Source of the DNA: Priapulus caudatus
Lineage: Eukaryota > Priapulida > Priapulimorpha > Priapulimorphida > Priapulidae
Direction of reading: 5' to 3'
NCBI RefSeq assembly: GCF_000485595.1
Contig: NW_014577574.1
Location: forward strand, 147,724 to 172,155
DNA length: 24,432 bases
Part shown: piece after piece, positions 8,886 to 19,562 of the stretch
Position numbering within the stretch: the stretch's first letter is position 1
Layout: the number at the start of each line of letters is the position of its first letter
Notes under the pieces: model-generated
What the model was told of the DNA's origin: nothing
Databases searched by the model: none
Seen by the model: the letters and a program-made list of their open reading frames with translations, nothing else
Program-made: the position numbers and the translations under genes

Positions 8886-9652
8886 TTCCTTGTAAAATTG
8901 CAGGTCAATAGATCAAGGACCGCCTCGGGTGCTGGCTGACCATCCATCCAGTGCACCACCAACTGTTCAACTCCTTCTTCCTTCTCAATCTTCCATCTTC
9001 GGCCAACAGGACTTGGTACTTTCGTGTTCTGTTCAAGACATCGTCTCCATATTGCAGCCTGGTAGTTGGCTTTTTGTGCGTGTTTCACTATGAAGTCCCT
9101 GCATGGTAGAAGCTGGTGGCTCTCTATCTCACCTTTCTTAGCACAGAATAAGTCGTACCTGAGATTATTGCTCTTAATGGATGATGTCTTTGGTGCATAG
9201 AGGAGGCAGCTAAATGCCTCTAGTTTGTCCATCAATTCTCGGCAGATGTCCCATATATGACCCAACTCTAGGAATATGTCCTGGGCTTCCCTGTTGCTGG
9301 TCAACAGTTTCAATGCGCTTGCCTGCCCTTTGCCTGCAAACGCACTGACAGTGTCACATCCAGTATACGCATGCATCCCAATGAAAGCCCTACAGACATC
9401 TATGCCAACAGTGGCAGCAACCTTTATGATGTCAACGAGCCTCATCCGGGTTCTAGTTCCACATTTTTGGAACAGTGGGTCTACAATCTTGTCATGAAAT
9501 GCCAAGGACATTATGAAGACGTCTGTGTCCTTTAAGCAGATCACTACAGCCTGATAGCCCTCTCTTGCTGCATGGGCAGCATGGAGAAGTAGGCGCCTAT
9601 CTAATTGTTCATGTTGGCACTGAAGAGCTGACTGATGTGTCAAACACAACAT
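8783..9652 (-). pseudogene. Central and C-terminal fragment with nuclease-like motifs
   Basis: This is the longest open piece of the transposon gene (289 codons). H14-E15 and DRR form a degenerate acidic motif, KDTDVFIMS is at 41-49, and AYTGCDTVSAFAGKGQ spans about 95-110. The last resembles the glycine-rich G-C/S-D-Y...GxGxxxA segment of FEN/XPG nucleases. Its first 13 residues lie in the wrong frame relative to the upstream part, so the ATG at 9652 is probably not a real start. It ends out of frame after the first Cys pair of the C-terminal knuckle. As it stands it would be a fragment without its N-terminal half. Confidence 0.7.
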
Positions 9653-10157
9653 CTATTCTGTCACTCTCAGCTCCTTCTCTCAGTGCCATAGAAAGAACTG
9701 TAGTGGCGAAATCTCCAAAAGTAACCTAATCGCGTTTTACTCTTTGGACTAAGTTCATCCCATCGACCACTGAAGCCGAGTTACTTGGAAGTAGCTCTGC
9801 CACGGTAACATTAATCTGCAAAGTTGTGGCTAAAGTAGTCTCGTTTGTCTTTCGCAGCAATCCATCTGGTGTGGACAGGGCCCATGGCAATGGCCCAAGA
9901 GGATGAGAGAGAATATCCTCCATCTGGAGATTGCGTCTTTGTGCTATCACTATGATGCGACCAAACAAAGATCTGTCTGCTTTCAAGATCGTCACCCTCC
10001 CACTTGATTTTACTTCCTTCTTCTTACACATATTGCTGAGTGTCTTCAGCCTGTTAGTTTTTATTTGTTCATGGAATTTCTTTGCTGGTGGGTCTCTCTC
10101 TAGTCTCTCAACCTTAAAGGTTGCATAGGTTTGCTCACCAATCTCATAAGCCTTCAA
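9609..10157 (-). pseudogene. Middle fragment interrupted by an in-frame TAG
   Basis: The frame opens at 10157 and includes a VTILKADRSLFGRIIVIAQ segment and a PLGPLPWALSTPDG segment, then DGMNLVQRVKRD. It meets TAG at 9726-9728 and continues in the same frame with VTFGDFATTVLSMALREGAE and DRIDVVFDTS to a TGA at 9609-9611. The protein sense on both sides of the TAG shows a single point nonsense mutation. Where the family as I recall it has roughly a hundred further residues after VVFD, this copy jumps almost directly to the HEQLDRR motif in another frame, so internal sequence appears to be lost near 9615-9630. Confidence 0.7.
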
Positions 10158-10629
10158 CAGGTCACAGGCGATGTCTCTGGGTTCTGCCTTAGCAGTAGAG
10201 ATGCTAAGGAGGTCCTGCTTCTGCGCAAATGGGTTGACTCAATCTTTTATGAGGTCAACAACTGCAGACACGGCCTCCTAATCTTTTTGGATTCTTGGGG
10301 GCTGTAGTTCTGTATGGCAAACTTTTGATTTGTTACCTTGCACCATGTCTCTTAACTGTCCCAGAATGCATTGCGGTAATCGGCTGTTATCTAGTACCGT
10401 GTGATAGCTCCAGCTTTCAGGCTGAACCAAGCTGTGCTTCCAGGAGTCTGGGTGTCTTTGTTGACTGTGACCTCAGTGGTCTGGTCTACAGGAATCCGCC
10501 CAAAGGGGTTGTTGCTAGACATCTGTACCGAGAATTGCCCTGTTTTAAGGCCTCATACACATGAGGATTCTTCTTGGGAAGATTTATCATCTGAGCAAAG
10601 TATGGGGACATGTACCTGGCATAGTTCAA

Positions 10630-11159
10630 CTTATATTTATACATTATATTCATACATAAAATCAAGAACTTTCAAATAGTTTAATATGTTTCTTATCAAC
10701 ATATTTGTAGCCTGTATGCAAGAAAAATCAATAGTAACAAATTTTCCTTGATTTGCGGCATTTTTCGTTTTGTGGGGTGGGTAACAATAATAGCAATAAC
10801 AGTTATAATGTACATCGAACTTAAAATGTATTTTGTTACTTTGTTTAGCAATAAATTCTCTCCAAATTCATGTATTTAAACACGGTATCCATTAATTAGG
10901 GTATGCGCAAAAAGGAACTTCCGTACCACCTTTTATGAAAACAATTAAACTTATATGTTTTGCTATGTATCAGCACTGAACTATCAGTGCCTGTATGAAT
11001 TGCAAACACTATGATGAGATCAGGGGATTAAATGATAGTTTTCAGTGATACGGGTGACGTGCTAAGCCGTGGCGCCGTTGTGGTATCAGCCAGTTTATTT
11101 TTGGATGGGGTTACTAAACAGCTAATAGCATACAAAAGGCTACCATCACTGCAATGCAA
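10630..11159. other. Transposon interior, no gene recognised
   Basis: AT-rich sequence between the decayed gene and the right terminal repeat. The gene's promoter or a first exon could lie here, but I see no recognisable coding segment. Its right edge (11116-11157) carries a direct copy of an outer terminal-repeat motif. Confidence 0.5.
11116..11157. repeat. Extra copy of a subterminal motif
   Basis: AAACAG, then CATACAAAAGGCTACCATC, then CTGCAATGC matches the outer part of the right terminal repeat at 11820-11862 (AAACAG, ACACAAAAAGCTACCACC, GATGCAATGC) in the same orientation. By eye about three quarters of positions agree. No equivalent copy is visible just inside the left terminal repeat. 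Confidence 0.6.
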
Positions 11160-11941
11160 GTGTGGAACACCACATTTGTTTTTCTATTCTGTCATTTTAA
11201 GTCCTACAACAGAAGATTGTCTTTAATTTTCACCTTTGACTCATTCATCAAATATTAATTATCTAATTACTACTGTCTCATTGCAAAAATGCGTTTTTTC
11301 TTATTTCTCAAAAACAGCAAAGAGTTGGGACCTAAACTTGTAGCCATAAGTTGTTCATAGTATAAACTAAAAATCTGTCCCTGGAATTTTTTTAATTTTA
11401 TTAATTTTGGAAGTTATGGCTCTTGATTTACGATATTGTTGTATCTTACAAAAATATCACAGATTTTCGAGCATCTTTTCAACTTATTTCCTAAAATAAA
11501 ACATTTTAAAAGAATTCATGGAAGAGTTTTTTAGTTAATACTATGAACAACTTATGGTTAAAAGTTTAGGTCTCAACTCTTTGCTGTTTTTGAAAAATGA
11601 GAAAAAAAACATTTTTTGGTATAAATTAACAATTTTTGCCGTCACGTAATTAGCGATGAGTTTTTCTACGATTATTTTCTTAGTGAACGTAGAGAGACAT
11701 CTCTTTTATTAAATAGATATGTGTTTGATTAAATTTGGTGAGCAGTTATGTTGCAATGCCCTTTACAGAGGTACCGTTTGAGAATTGTCCATAACCCTGA
11801 CAGTATCCCTGGCATACATAAACAGGGTGATAACACACAAAAAGCTACCACCGATGCAATGCTATCACATATTTTCTAACTCTAGGGTTGTATACCTTGC
11901 CAAAAATCACAATGAGAATTATTCCCCTCAGATGGTACCGA
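11160..11941. repeat. Right terminal inverted repeat of the transposon
   Basis: Complement of 7782-8581, from AGTGTGGAACACCACATTTG at the inner edge to GATGGTACCGA at the outer edge. Substitutions and small indels separate the two copies. Short frames inside it (for example at 11785-12030) follow the repeat sequence and are not called as genes. Confidence 0.9.
11283..11638. repeat. Palindrome within the right terminal repeat
   Basis: CAGCAAAGAGTTGGGACC at 11315-11332 is inverted at 11569-11586 with one mismatch (GGTCTCAAC for GGTCCCAAC). The arms extend to GCAAAAAT/AATTTTTGC at the edges and through TTGTTCATAGTAT inward, as in the left repeat. Confidence 0.88.
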
Positions 11942-12551
11942 TGGCCAAAATGATCGTCTCTGGCGCATGGCCTAATATTAGCTTTAGCTCTAAACCATTT
12001 ATCTTTGTGTGGGCTTCTAAACACAAATAAAGGCAGTTACGGTGACAATGCGCTGTTAATATAACATACTAGCGACACGTCCTATTTGATCTCGGCTAGT
12101 ATGATTACAGTCTCGTTTCGGGTACGATGATAATTCAACTCTTTTAACGAGATATTATATTAACTTCGGTGTAATCAGCAGCGTCAGGTAACCGACACGC
12201 GCATCAGCCACATACCTACGTTTGTCATCTCACGGTCTACGTACAGTAGAACGTCTGCACTCGACGTGCGAAACAATAATTTCTGTCGCGATTTATTGAT
12301 CCGCTTCATACTAGTAGCGTTTCCATTCAGATTTTTTCTCGGACGAGAATTAACGGATGCAGAGACGGCTATGATCCGCCGAAGTGAGTGCACCTGCCGC
12401 TGCCTGACATGACAGCATAGCCTTGTCAGCAGTATATTAACTAGACACGTCAAATGACAAGAATTAAGCCGGATGCAGCTCTCATTTGTCCCAATCCTAT
12501 ATACGATTTATATTCACAAGGTAACCGGTATATACACTACATTAATTAAAC
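11942..12551. other. Intergenic, no gene seen
   Basis: Right flank of the transposon. A minus-strand 89-codon frame at 12184-12453 has no recognisable motif and is not called. No repeat structure noted before the pentanucleotide array. Confidence 0.45.
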
Positions 12552-12696
12552 AATAATATAATATAATATAATATAATATAATATAATATAATATAATATA
12601 ATATAATATAATATAATATAATATAATATAATATAATATAATATAATATAATATAATATAATATAATATAATATAATATAATAAATATAATATAAT
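12552..12696. repeat. (ATAAT)n pentanucleotide array
   Basis: About 145 bp of TAATA/ATAAT units, almost perfect, with one slip near 12681-12690. Minus-strand frames through it give Tyr-Ile-Leu repeats and are artefacts. Confidence 0.97.
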
Positions 12697-12890
12697 TGTA
12701 GCTATAAGCACGCCGGCATAACATGCACGTCTTGGTGTTTTGCGACACGGTTATTCGTGTATTTAACTATAAACACACTTAACAATTCTATTCCCGCGTG
12801 TCATTCCATACGTTTGTCACCAAACCCACACGGGCTATAGGCTACATACACCATAATTTGACATGTCGACACTGTAATTTCAGAACGGCT

Positions 12891-12893
<3 letters not shown>
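12697..12893. other. Short unique-looking spacer
   Basis: About 200 bp between two arrays. I see no gene and no repeat. Confidence 0.4.
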
Positions 12894-12971
<78 letters not shown>

Positions 12972-12976
12972 GTGTG

Positions 12977-13015
<39 letters not shown>

Positions 13016-13102
13016 GTGTGTGTGTGTGTGTGTGTGTGTGTGGTGTGCGTGTGCGTGTGTGTGTGTGGCTGGATGTTGTGTGTGTGTGTGTGTGTGTGTG
13101 TT
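12894..13102. repeat. (GT)n array with interruptions
   Basis: Near-perfect GT from 12894 to about 12970, then GT runs broken by CGTGTCG, GTATGG, TGGTGTGCG and TGGCTGGATG, ending at about 13102. Confidence 0.97.
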
Positions 13103-13328
13103 ATTTGTCCCTACATAGATAGAAATAGCCCACGTCAAGTGCCTAGCTGCGCCTTTGCAAACTTTGTAGTTAGTAGTGTTAGTCTGTTTCGCGATTAACG
13201 AAACCGGGTTGGGTTTATCCGCGTAGAAGCCACGCCGCTCTTACCGAAAAGTACTATCCTCTGCTGTGAGCCATCCCTCACCCTATATCCATCTACATGT
13301 ATCTCCCCCGGCTCTCTCTTCTCTCATC
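13103..13328. other. Short unique-looking spacer
   Basis: No gene seen. Pyrimidine-rich towards 13300-13328, grading into the CA array. Confidence 0.4.
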
Positions 13329-14046
<718 letters not shown>

Positions 14047-14144
14047 GAACGGACGGACGGACGGACGAACGGACGGACGGACGGACGGACGGACAGACAT
14101 ACAGACAGACGGACGGGGACAGACAGACAGACAGACAAACTGGC
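14047..14144. repeat. (GGAC)n/(AGAC)n tetranucleotide array
   Basis: GGAC units from 14050 to about 14095, with one GAAC variant, then AGAC-type units (ACAGACAGAC, CAGACAGACAGACAAAC) to about 14140. The change from GGAC to AGAC is a typical single-base drift within a tetranucleotide array. Confidence 0.93.
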
Positions 14145-14622
14145 AGACGCGGAGACAGGAAAAGAGAGCGGGGCGGGTGAGAGATAGAAGTAGTCGGAGA
14201 CCAATGCGGAGAAACAGGTCACATGATAATATCGAGAGAGCGCTTGGCGAACCTCCTGTGTAACGCAACGAGGCTTCTATTTTTATTGCGCTCGCTGCGT
14301 ATAGCATGCCGTATAAGTACTATTGCCTTTCAAACTTTTAACAAGAGGCGGGGAATTTCGGCCGATGTCGAAAACGCAGATAATGGCTGTGTGTGTGTGT
14401 GTGTGTGTCGTGTAACGTACTTTTCCGTAACGAGAACCCATCTCCAACATAGTACCTGTATATTCACATGTCAATAAATAATAAGATGTAAGTGTAAGGA
14501 AACATTTCGTCACAGCGCTGAAACTTGAACAGGTATATCACAGTATAAACGCTGTATAACTATTAATGAGTCTCGTTTGACATACATAGCTACTTACTAG
14601 TTTAATCAGTGACGCCTCCTTC
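14145..14622. other. Intergenic with a short (GT)n
   Basis: No gene seen. A (GT)9-10 run lies at 14390-14408. CAATAAATAATAAG near 14470 resembles a polyadenylation signal, but no gene precedes it. Confidence 0.4.
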
Positions 14623-14646
14623 CATATATATATATATATATATATA
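14623..14646. repeat. (AT)n microsatellite
   Basis: Short alternating AT run of about 24 bp in AT-rich sequence. Confidence 0.9.
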
Positions 14647-17310
14647 ATTAGTTGGTTAATTCCGAGGCAATTAAAAAGTTGTAGCAGCACTATTACGGTC
14701 GGTGAGTTTGGCAATTTTTAGTTTGTTAAAAATTAGTACAAAGTTTCGTGGCCTGGCTTTTAAACAATGATATCTTAAATACAGACAACAATGAAAAGCT
14801 GTAGTTATTGATATAGGCAATCAATAAAAAATATAGTCTTGCCAATCAGCGGATATATTGCTAATTACACATTTAAAAGTAGTAACGCTTTCAGTAAATG
14901 AAGTCTGGCTATTGCTTAGTGACGTATTATATTGCATACCGGAAAACGGGGAATGGTTGACCGGCAAAATGAAGTATTGGATTGGATGACGTCACATACG
15001 TGACCTCTCTAAAGAAACCGCAATAATCGGCTTCATGCAAGCCACTCGAACGAGAAGAGGTGCATTGTTTGTTTAGCTGCATGTAGATTGGAATTCTAAA
15101 CATTGTGAGTAACAGATAAAAGAAACTGTAAGGTAAATATGTGTGCAATTACGTCGTCTCAGTCGGACTCTTAATTATGTAGTCTTAATGAAGCCATTAA
15201 TGAATCTATCTGCAGAGTTTCCTCTTGATCTTTTTCTCAATGTACACTAATCTATATCATCTATACTAGTATATCTATGTAGTATCACCTATGCTACATA
15301 TTACACGCGAGGTCGGACAGATTTCTTCGAATTTACATGGCTGCGTACGCTTTCGTGCAGTTTGCACGTCTGGTTCATTGTTGATCATTCACTGGGCATA
15401 ACAGGTTCATAGCAAGCGTTCGTGTGCGTGTGTGCATTCGTGCGTGCATGCACGTGAGCGTGCGTGTATGCGTATGTATGTGCGTGTGCGCACAACAGTC
15501 GCAGTTGTGTCAAAGAACCTATAATTAATGGACTCTTTGTGTACGTGGATGTATATTTTCTTTCCCGTGCACATGTGTCGCGTCGCGACACTTCTAAAGC
15601 ATTATAGATTAGGTAGAGTTATCGCAAATATATCAGAATGACCTCTTCCAGTTAAATACGTTTTCGAGTCTTTATTGATCCTTGCGTAATTTCATAGCCA
15701 TTGCGAACGAGAAAGTCTCTAAAGAATCACTAACGCCCAAGATAATACTACCTCTTATTATTAGATTATGCAGCTATTAATACTCTTCGATGCTGTCTGC
15801 TTTTCCTCAACCTAGATATAGTGCGCCAATCACCGGGTATAAGCTGATCTATGAAACTGTCTAAGCAACGTAACTGTCTATGCGTCTAATGATGAAGTAA
15901 TATGCATCGTTGAAGCTCTAACCCGATTAAAAGTTTAATTATATTAAAATCAAGAGAGTCATTTGTATATTTATTACCACACAGATTGGTTAGCAATAAT
16001 TATTATAAGCCTGCATTTGCCTATTACTGTTTGAATCACCAAGAAACATCCACAATGTTGCAAGATATATTAAAAATCTCATAAAACGTTATTAGGCTAA
16101 ACGTAGGTAGTGCACTATTAGAGGACGGCGTCGATACCTGCTAGGTATTGACTGTACATTAACATCAACTTACTTACCCGCGGACAGTGACTGTCACAAA
16201 TAGAAGTTAGCACGCACATACGGCCGGGCCACCCGACTTTTGTCGCATCGTTAACAGTGTTTCCACGATTGCGTTCGACAACCACAACAAGGGCCGCGGT
16301 GACGTTAATGAATACAGGGTTAATAATGAAAGTGTCATGTTTTGTGGATGGCTCTAGCTATTAAGCCGCCGTTGGCCAATAACCCAGCGAGCTTGGATCG
16401 AACTGATGAGAGGTTCGCCACGCCCTATAGATACCTTTAGGAAGAAATGCTGCCGTTTTGAATGGCTCAATTTGCCCTCGATTATCATCTTCAACTCTGC
16501 CCGCCGATTCTCGTTAGCGGAGGGGTGAACAGAGTGCAAACCCAGCCCGGCAATGGTCTGAATGAGCCACGGCTAAGTATACTAAAGTATATAATAATAG
16601 TTACTATATAATACTAATAACATATACCTATAATGATATATCAATATAACGCCTAAATCGAGGATGAGCGGATAAAACATAAGCTTGCGAAAACAACGGA
16701 CGCCTCAGAGCAGCGCAAGTATCAGGTCTTTTCTACAAAAGAGCATAACCGACTCGTTGGTCCGATCGACGAATTCTGGCCCGACATCGCACGGAATTTG
16801 TTTCGCACGCCGTTAACAAAGTTGGTGGTCCTAGCTGCTGTTGATTACTGTTTGTGGAGATATTCGAGCACTTGATATATCAATGTTCCTACAAACACTA
16901 TCAGAAAGGTAGGTAACCTGTGTGTATCATAACACAGTGTGAATAATTTCACGTATTACTGTGTTTAGAAATCTCTATTGGGAAACGAGTCGGATCACAT
17001 TTTTATACTAAGATAACGTCATATGTAAAACCTTGTAAAACATTATTAGGTCATAATTTATTGGTCTCTCCTGTGCGTATCTATAAGTTATTTATATGGA
17101 GACGTATCAGTTACGCAATACGTCGTACCATGTTCAGGTTTTCTGACTGTTCGAGAGCTATTAATATCTTGCCGAGGGGCACGCGAGTGGCTTTCGCCCC
17201 ATTTCCCACTCTTTTTTGCCTCGTCTCTCGCTCTGAGGAAGTTCGCGTCTTTTTTTTATGTTATTTCCTCTTGTTTCCCCACTACCGTCGTCTACCTAGA
17301 TATCTTTTAC
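14647..17310. other. 2.7 kb intergenic, no gene seen
   Basis: I find no conserved protein segment, tRNA or rRNA on either strand. Degenerate GTGCGTG sequence lies at about 15419-15490. Reading frames here are short and without recognisable motifs. It may contain old, unrecognised repeats or regulatory sequence. Confidence 0.45.
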
Positions 17311-17438
17311 ACACACGCGCAAACGCACACGCACACGTACACGCATGCACGCACGAACGCAACACACATATATTACACACTCATGTACATATACATGCGC
17401 AGGCACACATACATACACTCATACGCACACCCATGGTC
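17311..17438. repeat. Degenerate CA-rich tract
   Basis: CACACGCGCAAACGCACACGC-type sequence with CATGCACGCACG and ACATACATACACTC parts. Interrupted enough to be an old, decayed microsatellite. The frames across it (His/Thr-rich) are not genes. Confidence 0.8.
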
Positions 17439-18017
17439 CTCATAGTCCACCGATGAAATCCCAAGAATGCAATCGGATATTTAAGTCTTCAATGTGCTAT
17501 GAAAATGAGCTGACAGAGAGGCCGTTGGGTCTAGATTTAATTTCGTTGGCGGATCTCGCTAGCTCCGCCAGTAATATCTTATACCGGGCTCAGGCTGCTA
17601 TCAGTTAAAAACCAAGATTGCCGGTCTCTAACTCCCAATACATTCTGTTGGAACAGAGTCGCCTCAATTCGTGGTTCAACGATGCTCAGGAGGATCATGG
17701 TCCGGAATACTTCAAACTAAGTAACATTCTTCGTCAACGGCATGGCTCGCTTGAATGGATGACATAATTAATTAATTACGCGCTAAATTCATATCGCCGA
17801 CATGTCAAATGAAAAATCAGCCTAACGAACAGGAAACAAGAAATTCGGTCGGACCGCTCCTCACTGCCGCTGGTCAAGAAGTAGAACAGGTTTGACTAAG
17901 ATTGCTGAAGTAAAGGTATTAGACCTGAGGGCCAGAGATAGAAAGGAATATGAACTTGGATCTATATAATTGACCTGTCTAAGTAAAGACAATCCGCCTG
18001 TAGGCTAGCCTATATCA
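17439..18017. other. Intergenic, no gene seen
   Basis: No supported gene. A frame ending near 17608 continues out of the CA tract for about 50 codons without a recognisable motif; I do not call it. Confidence 0.4.
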
Positions 18018-18346
18018 CCACACAGAAACACACACACAAATCCACACACACACACACACACACACAACAACACACACACACACACACACACACACACCGC
18101 ACAACACGCACACGCACCAGCCGCACACGCACGGACGCACACCAACGCGACTTCACACGCACAAACGCAACACCGCACACGCACACACACACCGACACCC
18201 GCACAAACGCAACGCACACAACAATCACACAAATACACGCACGAATTAACACCACACCACACAACACACAACACACACACACACACAGAGCAGCTTCCCC
18301 ACAAGGCTTGGTCTCCCACACACACACACAACACACACACAGCACC

Positions 18347-18402
<56 letters not shown>
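18018..18402. repeat. Long interrupted CA array ending in (TA)n
   Basis: CA-rich for about 350 bp with GCACACGCAC variants and an interruption at about 18288-18315 (GAGCAGCTTCCCCACAAGG). It passes directly from (CA)n into (TA)n at about 18370-18402. The minus-strand Cys/Val-rich frames are artefacts. Confidence 0.93.
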
Positions 18403-18406
<4 letters not shown>

Positions 18407-19562
18407 CATATCTTGGCTATAATGCTTTCCCATGATTATTTCTGGAATTTATTTCTTAAATCCAAATAATAATTTAGATTTAATGATTGCGTGGTTTACC
18501 TGTGCTCAATCATCTATCAATGAACTGCTGCGCAGCTATCAGCTAGCCAAGGACGGGACTCTAAACAATGAATAAATGAAGAGAGCCCTTAGCAGGTCTG
18601 AAAGCAGGGCGTGCCGACTACTGGGTTTAGCTAGGCGTGTAATGTGTATACGCACTGGATGCGAGCAAGGGCTAAGGTTCGCATGCTTGTCAAGCTAATT
18701 CCTCTAGTATTACCTGCTGCAATTCTAACTGCTATGCACCCTTCCCACTTGAGTTCTTCTGGTAAATATTAGACATTCTCCTTCGACCTCGTCTTACCAA
18801 CATTCCCTCACTCTAGGCGCTTCCCCTTACACTCAATGTTTCTCTAAAATAATCATCCAACTCCCTTTCCTTTCTCCATCATCTCTCTGCAACTATGTGA
18901 CCCTTGCATTCTCATGGCACCCGTACCTCCATGCCCCTCCCGCAAACAATACCCGCCCTCTTCCTATCCCGATCCCCGGTCCGTCGCGACACGTGAGCCA
19001 TCTATATCTCGCATTGTGCTGACGCTAGCACTCGCTGACTGAGCATTAGAGTACTCTGTCGTCGTCTCCGCTCCCCGAGATTTGACAGTCCAGAGTGTGG
19101 GAATAATCAGTGTGTCGTTCACGTGACATTGTGGTGGCAACATGGCGACATTGAATTGACGAGTTAATAATAAGATCACCATGCGGCGACACCGGCGCGA
19201 CAATGATGTAAGTGTATAATAATGACAAACGCGCGGTGACAACAAGGAGAGTGACGTGACAAGACGGCGCAGTGACGGCGTAATAACGTAATCATAGCGT
19301 AATGTGTGGAGACACGCTGGCACGCAAGTGCATTTGGCGATTTCCCGTTTACTGAGTGCATATATGTGCTACGAGAGTGATCATCCGTGAACGCTTGCCT
19401 TGCCGCTCGCGCGAGACGGGAGAGCGAGGCAATATACCGCAGTGTCGTCAGGGGCTACAGGTATGCTCTACGACAGAATCTACCTATCGTCTTATCCGTC
19501 TCCTGCTAGATAAGAATGTTACTCGATAATTGAGTATTCAGGTCGCTAAGGCATCGTCGTTC
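18403..19562. other. Intergenic, pyrimidine-rich and TGAC-rich parts
   Basis: No gene seen. 18770-18960 is pyrimidine-rich. 19120-19300 contains many GTGAC/GCGACA words, three TAATAA-type words, and TGACGTGA, which suggests a very degenerate tandem repeat. A GGCAACATGGCGACA word near 19132 resembles YY1-type promoter motifs, but there is no adjoining gene. Confidence 0.4.

Larger units (their letters stand above)
8652..10629 (-). pseudogene. Decayed transposon gene for an uncharacterised PIN/FEN-like protein
   Basis: Read on the minus strand, recognisable protein runs from about 10629 to 8700 but needs several frames. In order: NYARYMSPYFAQMINLPKK (near 10626), a frame change, a STAWFSLKAGAITRY segment then a stop, a VNPFAQKQDLLSISTAKA-like segment, the 10157-9726 frame, an in-frame TAG, TFGDFATTVLSMALREGAE, an apparent deletion, then the 9652-8783 frame and the shifted 3' end. 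I recall this segment order from uncharacterised, repeat-encoded proteins frequent in cnidarian and mollusc gene sets. Paired acidic motifs (HEQLD and DTDV) and GCDT...GKG resemble the FEN/XPG branch of PIN-like nucleases; that is inference. With at least two stops and two frameshifts no functional protein is expected. Confidence 0.75.
7782..11941 (-). mobile_element. DNA transposon-like element with ~0.8-kb terminal inverted repeats
   Basis: Sequence from TCGGTACCATC (7782) inward to GTTCCACACT (near 8581) reappears inverted at 11160-11941. A decayed minus-strand protein gene lies between. The outer border is placed where clear inverted similarity ends. TTGG just outside on both sides could extend it by a few bases with a 3-nt gap. 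I see no convincing target site duplication. The long inverted repeats and single internal gene suggest a cut-and-paste or foldback-type element, but I cannot name the superfamily. The two ends have accumulated many substitutions and indels, and with the broken gene this indicates an old, immobile copy. Confidence 0.8.

Noticed and set aside
7700-12000. Target site duplication flanking the large transposon
   Set aside because: I compared both flanks and found only weak resemblance such as GATGATTTTG against GATCATTTTG in inverted orientation, which is not a duplication.
11032-12030. Short + frames at 11032-11226 and 11785-12030 as small genes
   Set aside because: They lie in or beside the transposon terminal repeat, their shared residues follow a shared DNA motif, and the matching left repeat does not keep the frame.
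12890-13138. Cys-Val, His-Thr and Ser-Leu repeat frames over the dinucleotide arrays (also at 1-269, 13266-13671, 18005-18433, 23957-24379)
   Set aside because: These are translations of microsatellites, open only because the repeat units contain no stop.
16354-16539. tRNA-derived SINE or tRNA gene suggested by GAGAGGTTCGCC near 16408
   Set aside because: No A box at proper spacing, no acceptor stem and no tail, so the B-box likeness is by chance.
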